Source: Anaeramoeba flamelloides (lineage: Eukaryota; Metamonada; Anaeramoebidae). Taken from it: a stretch of DNA of 64,000 bases. The DNA is taken from positions 11,351,001 through 11,415,000 of the forward strand of contig JANTQA010000070.1 of assembly GCA_027625915.1 (NCBI GenBank). The letters run 5' to 3'. A program made the position numbers and the translations under genes. Below the pieces are notes generated by a model that saw only the letters and a list, made by a program, of their open reading frames with translations, searched no databases and was not told where the DNA came from. Below are positions 60,978 through 64,000 of the stretch, piece after piece; positions within the stretch are counted from its first letter, which is position 1, and every line of letters starts with the position of its first letter.

Positions 60978-63318
60978 TGGTTTGTAATAATGATAACAAG
61001 CTTGTTTATTTTCGAAAATAAATTGAAATTTTTGTAAGGTGGTGTTTGAAATATTAAAAAAACAAAAAGTTTCTAAATGCTAATTGAAATCTGATTATAC
61101 TTATTCAGGGTGGAAAATTGAAAAAAGAAATGATTTCTTTTTTTCAAATTTATGACAAAAAGGTTTCGTATGAATATAAAGAAAGAAAAAGATTTACTTC
61201 CTGTTTTATGTAAAATTAAAAAAGGAGAAAAGTAAAATAATGATAAAGAAATAAATAGAATTAATTATTAAAAAATGTTAAAATACACAAAAAGTCAAAA
61301 GAAAAATCATTAAAAACATTTACATGCTATTTTATATAAAATTAAAAAAGATAAAATTTTAAATAAAAAAATGGAATTATTTATGATAAATTCTTCTTTG
61401 AATATTTAGACAGAATAAAGATAAAAAATTATTCAATTATTTACCCACTATTTTTAAAAAAAATGAAAAAAGTAAAAGAATAAAATTCAATTAATTTAGC
61501 AATAATCATAACATAAAAGAGATGATATAAAAAAAAATGAAATTATTTACTTGCTATTTTATTTGAAGTTTAGAATGGTAAAGGTTAAAGTGAAAGATAC
61601 CAAGGGGGGGGGGGGACATAGATTTAATTAAAAAAATTTAAAGGGTATAAAAGAAAATTGAGAAATAACAAATATTTAAATTACTTACTTGCTATTTTAT
61701 TTGGAATCAAAAAAAAAAAAACGAAAAGCCAAGCAAAAAATAAATAATCATATAAATGTTAATTTAATATAATTAATTAAAAGTGGTCAATATTTTATTA
61801 TATTTGAAATTATTTACGGGCTATTATATTTGAAATACAGAAAAAAAGATAAAGTAAATTTATAAAAAATCGAATTAGTGTTGAAAAAAAAAATATAATG
61901 AAAAAATATAAATAAAAAATTTATATTTCATTTATAAATAAAAAAAAAAAAAGAGAAATAGAAAAATTAGTAAAATTATTTACTTTCTATTTTCGTTAAA
62001 ATTAAAAAAAAATTGAATATATCATTATTTTAAAAATAAAATTAGATGAAAATATAGAAAAAATTAGAATTAAAATTGGGTGAAATTTTGATCAAAAATA
62101 ATCATAATTAAAGAGGAAGGCTATAAATTTTAATTACGTACTCTCTATTTTATATAAAATTAAAAATGGAGAAAAAAAAATATGAATATATCATTATTTT
62201 TTAAAAAATATTCAAAGTAAAAAGAAAAGAAATTAAAATAGTGATAAAAATTGGGGATTAATGTTGATTATAAATAATCAAAAAGAAAGAATGTTAGAAT
62301 TACGTACTCTCTATTTTATTTAAAATTAAATATTTTTTTTTTTAAAAGAATTAAAATTAGGAGAAAAAAAAATTGATTATAAAATTCAGAAATAAAAATT
62401 TTAGAAAAAAAATTCTAATTCTACTTACCCACTATTTTATTACCATTTAAAAAATAGAACATTTAAAAAAATAGAATATAATGTTTTTTTAAAAAACGTT
62501 TAATTCATGTTTAAATTATGAAAAATAAAAAAGAATTAAATTTATTTACTTCCTATTTAATTTAAAAATAAAAAAAGATAATACAAAAAAATGGAATTAT
62601 TTTTGAAAATTTATGAATTATTAAATAAAGAAAAATAGAGATAATATAATTTCAAAATTATTTACTAACTATTTAATGCATATTTAAAAAGTGAAAAGAA
62701 AGTATAAAAATAGAATTATTTTTGAAAAAAAAAAGTAAGTTAAAACAAAAAATATGAAAATTGGAGAGGAAAATCTAATATAATTACTTACGGCCTGTTT
62801 TAGTTCAAATAAAAAAAGGATAAATAAAAATAAAATACAATTTGAAAATAAAATCAATTAGGATATTTAGAGAGAGTGTGTGTGATGGTGCATTAAAATA
62901 TGTTACATTCTATTTTATTTATAATTAAAAAAAAAGAGAATTAAAATAAAAAAAAAGGGAATGATTGTAAAAATTATTATTAATTATTTAAAAAAAAGAA
63001 AGAAAAATAGAGAAAAAATAATAAATTATTTACAAACTATTATATTTCAAAGTTAAAAAGAGAAGTGAAAGAAAAAAAAAATGAATAATTTTTAAAATTA
63101 TTAATAATTATTAAAAAAAAAGAAAGAAAAATAGAGATAAATATTAATAAATTATTTACAAACTATTATATTTCAGAATTAAAACGAGAAACATAAAAGA
63201 AAAAGTAAAGAAAAGAAGCAGAAGAAGAAAATTAGAATAAATTAGTGAAAAAATCAAGGATAAAATAAATAAATAGAGAGACAAAAATATTAAATTTTTT
63301 AATAGATTTTATATTCAT
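60966..63318 (-). CDS. hyper-split small gene with sixteen one-codon exons
   Basis: Model on the minus strand: exon 1 63318-63283 (ATG, MNIKSIKKFNIF); sixteen 3-nt exons starting at 63162, 63036, 62909, 62794, 62668, 62552, 62431, 62310, 62144, 61986, 61820, 61691, 61553, 61447, 61326 and 61200; terminal exon 61079-60966 (37 codons and TAG). The triplets read F, F, N, A, L, E, W, R, R, K, P, Q, Q, W, H, E; the terminal exon begins HLETFCFFNISNTTLQKF and ends YHYYKPLRV. All 17 introns are 103-163 nt, end in AG and start with GT, nearly always GTAAAT or GTAAGT. Only phase 0 is open through the triplets. Two Trp, Ala GCC and Pro CCC codons are unusual for this A+T-rich DNA and argue for coding selection. 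The total is 65 residues with no known family. Exon 1 uses a weak GTCTCT donor and could be wrong; the 3' stop lies in a TTAA-element end. Confidence 0.55.
61198..63162 (-). repeat. array 2: tandem intron-plus-codon units
   Basis: Sixteen units spaced 106-166 bp, mostly 115-130. On the minus strand each ends in a block like TTTAAATAAAATAG, then three variable bases, then GTAAATAAT or GTAAGTAAT. The conserved blocks flank exactly three hypervariable positions. Unit interiors keep only loose similarity (A/T-rich, AATTAATT words). A run of 12 G (+ strand) lies at 61604-61615 inside one unit. Confidence 0.88.
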
Positions 63319-64000
63319 TTAAAGATCATTTCGTTTTATTTTGTTATTTTTCTTTGTTTATATTTATTTGTGGTGTTTTTTATTTTTATTAAGGGAATAG
63401 TAAATCTTATTTATGTTTTTTTTACAAAAGGTAATAGAGAATTTATTTTTAAAATGGATAAAATTAAACCCGAATAAAGCAACCCATTTGTCAACTTTAG
63501 AGAAATGAGTTATCATTTTTAAAAGAACTTCTTTTTTCCCAATTAAATTTTCAGTCAAAAGATCTGAGATCATTTTTCAGTTTTGGATTTTTGGATCGAA
63601 AAAACCAAAAAGAAAAATTTGCAAAACATTTTTATTTTGAAGAAATCTCACTTTTAGTAATTTCAGAGAGTATGTATGAACAAATATCATTGAATCTTTA
63701 TTCTTATTTTAAAAATACAAAAAAAATAAATCAAATATTGAATGCTTGAAGATTTAAAAAAATTGATCATTTATTTTATCTACAAATATTTATTATATTT
63801 CTTGAAATTTAATAAATGTGATAATATTCTTTCCAAATATTCAGAGTATAAAAAAGGAACTGTTATTATTTGAATCAGTTATTTGATAATATCTATTATT
63901 TTATTTAATTTATTAGATTTATTTTAAAATTATTAATTTGAATTTTATTTGTTGGAAAATCTTTAAAAAATTGAGAAATAATTGTAAATTCTATTTGATA
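63319..64000. other. right edge: start of a further TTAA-type element
   Basis: At 63389 a TTAAGGGAATAGTAAATC end begins a stretch that matches 34220-34620 in order and orientation and probably runs out of the window. The 69-codon minus frame at 63364-63573 is inside this repeat and is not kept as a gene. Confidence 0.55.

Noticed and set aside
54423-63162. Reading the two arrays as ordinary non-coding satellite DNA
   Set aside because: Conservation is concentrated in sequences matching splice acceptors and donors used by the DnaJ, Myb and Cys-rich genes, and exactly three bases between them are free to vary. A neutral satellite should not show this. It remains the fallback if no spliced RNA is found.
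63364-63573. 69-codon frame with a GTAAAA donor as first exon of the array 2 gene
   Set aside because: Its phase at the donor would produce a stop at the third triplet of the array, and the sequence belongs to a dispersed repeat also found at 34220-34620.

Overview
The window is strongly A+T-rich nuclear DNA from a eukaryotic protist. Evidence is GT-AG introns inside recognisable genes, Asn/Lys/Asp homopolymer runs in proteins, an intact tRNA-Lys(CTT), and many non-autonomous DNA transposons in long gene-poor spacers. The style fits an amoeboid protist such as Anaeramoeba or a slime-mould-like amoeba, but the taxon is a guess. All three standard stops are used as stops. Every gene I can support lies on the minus strand.

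Layout in + coordinates: (1) 2379-6006, a three-exon type II DnaJ/Hsp40 whose J domain is split by a 2.57-kb intron holding transposon debris. (2) 6246-9315, a chain of three TTAA-ended elements sharing junction TTAAs. (3) 11850-20014, a very large TPR protein ending in a degenerate CHAT-like fold, preceded by an acidic Ser/Asp/Glu ORF that is probably its first exon. (4) 21018-22000, a nearly 1-kb palindrome, then mariner-type and hairpin-module repeats. (5) 27075-32015, a five-exon R2R3 Myb factor with a 3.27-kb intron. (6) 36848-37957 and 41210-41962, more TTAA elements, with a secreted Cys-rich (Dickkopf-like) protein between them at 38769-39884. (7) 45098-45169, tRNA-Lys. (8) 46770-48935, the 3' part of a coiled-coil protein gene. 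(9) 54.4-57.1 kb and 61.0-63.3 kb, two arrays of about 125-bp units.

The two arrays are the main discovery. On the minus strand each unit reads intron acceptor (usually ATAG), exactly three variable bases, then a GTAAAT/GTAAGT-type donor. They look like strings of spliceosomal introns separated by single-codon (3-nt) exons. In the 61-63 kb array there are 16 consecutive one-codon exons. Only one phase is open across them; it reads F-F-N-A-L-E-W-R-R-K-P-Q-Q-W-H-E and continues in phase into a 37-codon terminal exon behind an intron of the same size. A 12-codon ATG exon lies 120 nt upstream. The model is a 65-residue protein carried by 18 exons over 2.35 kb. The 54-57 kb array has 17 such units and is less well bounded. 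This rests on reading splice signals only; RNA evidence is needed.

The coding genes are otherwise unrelated housekeeping or regulatory genes (chaperone, transcription factor, secreted protein, coiled-coil protein) and show no operon logic.
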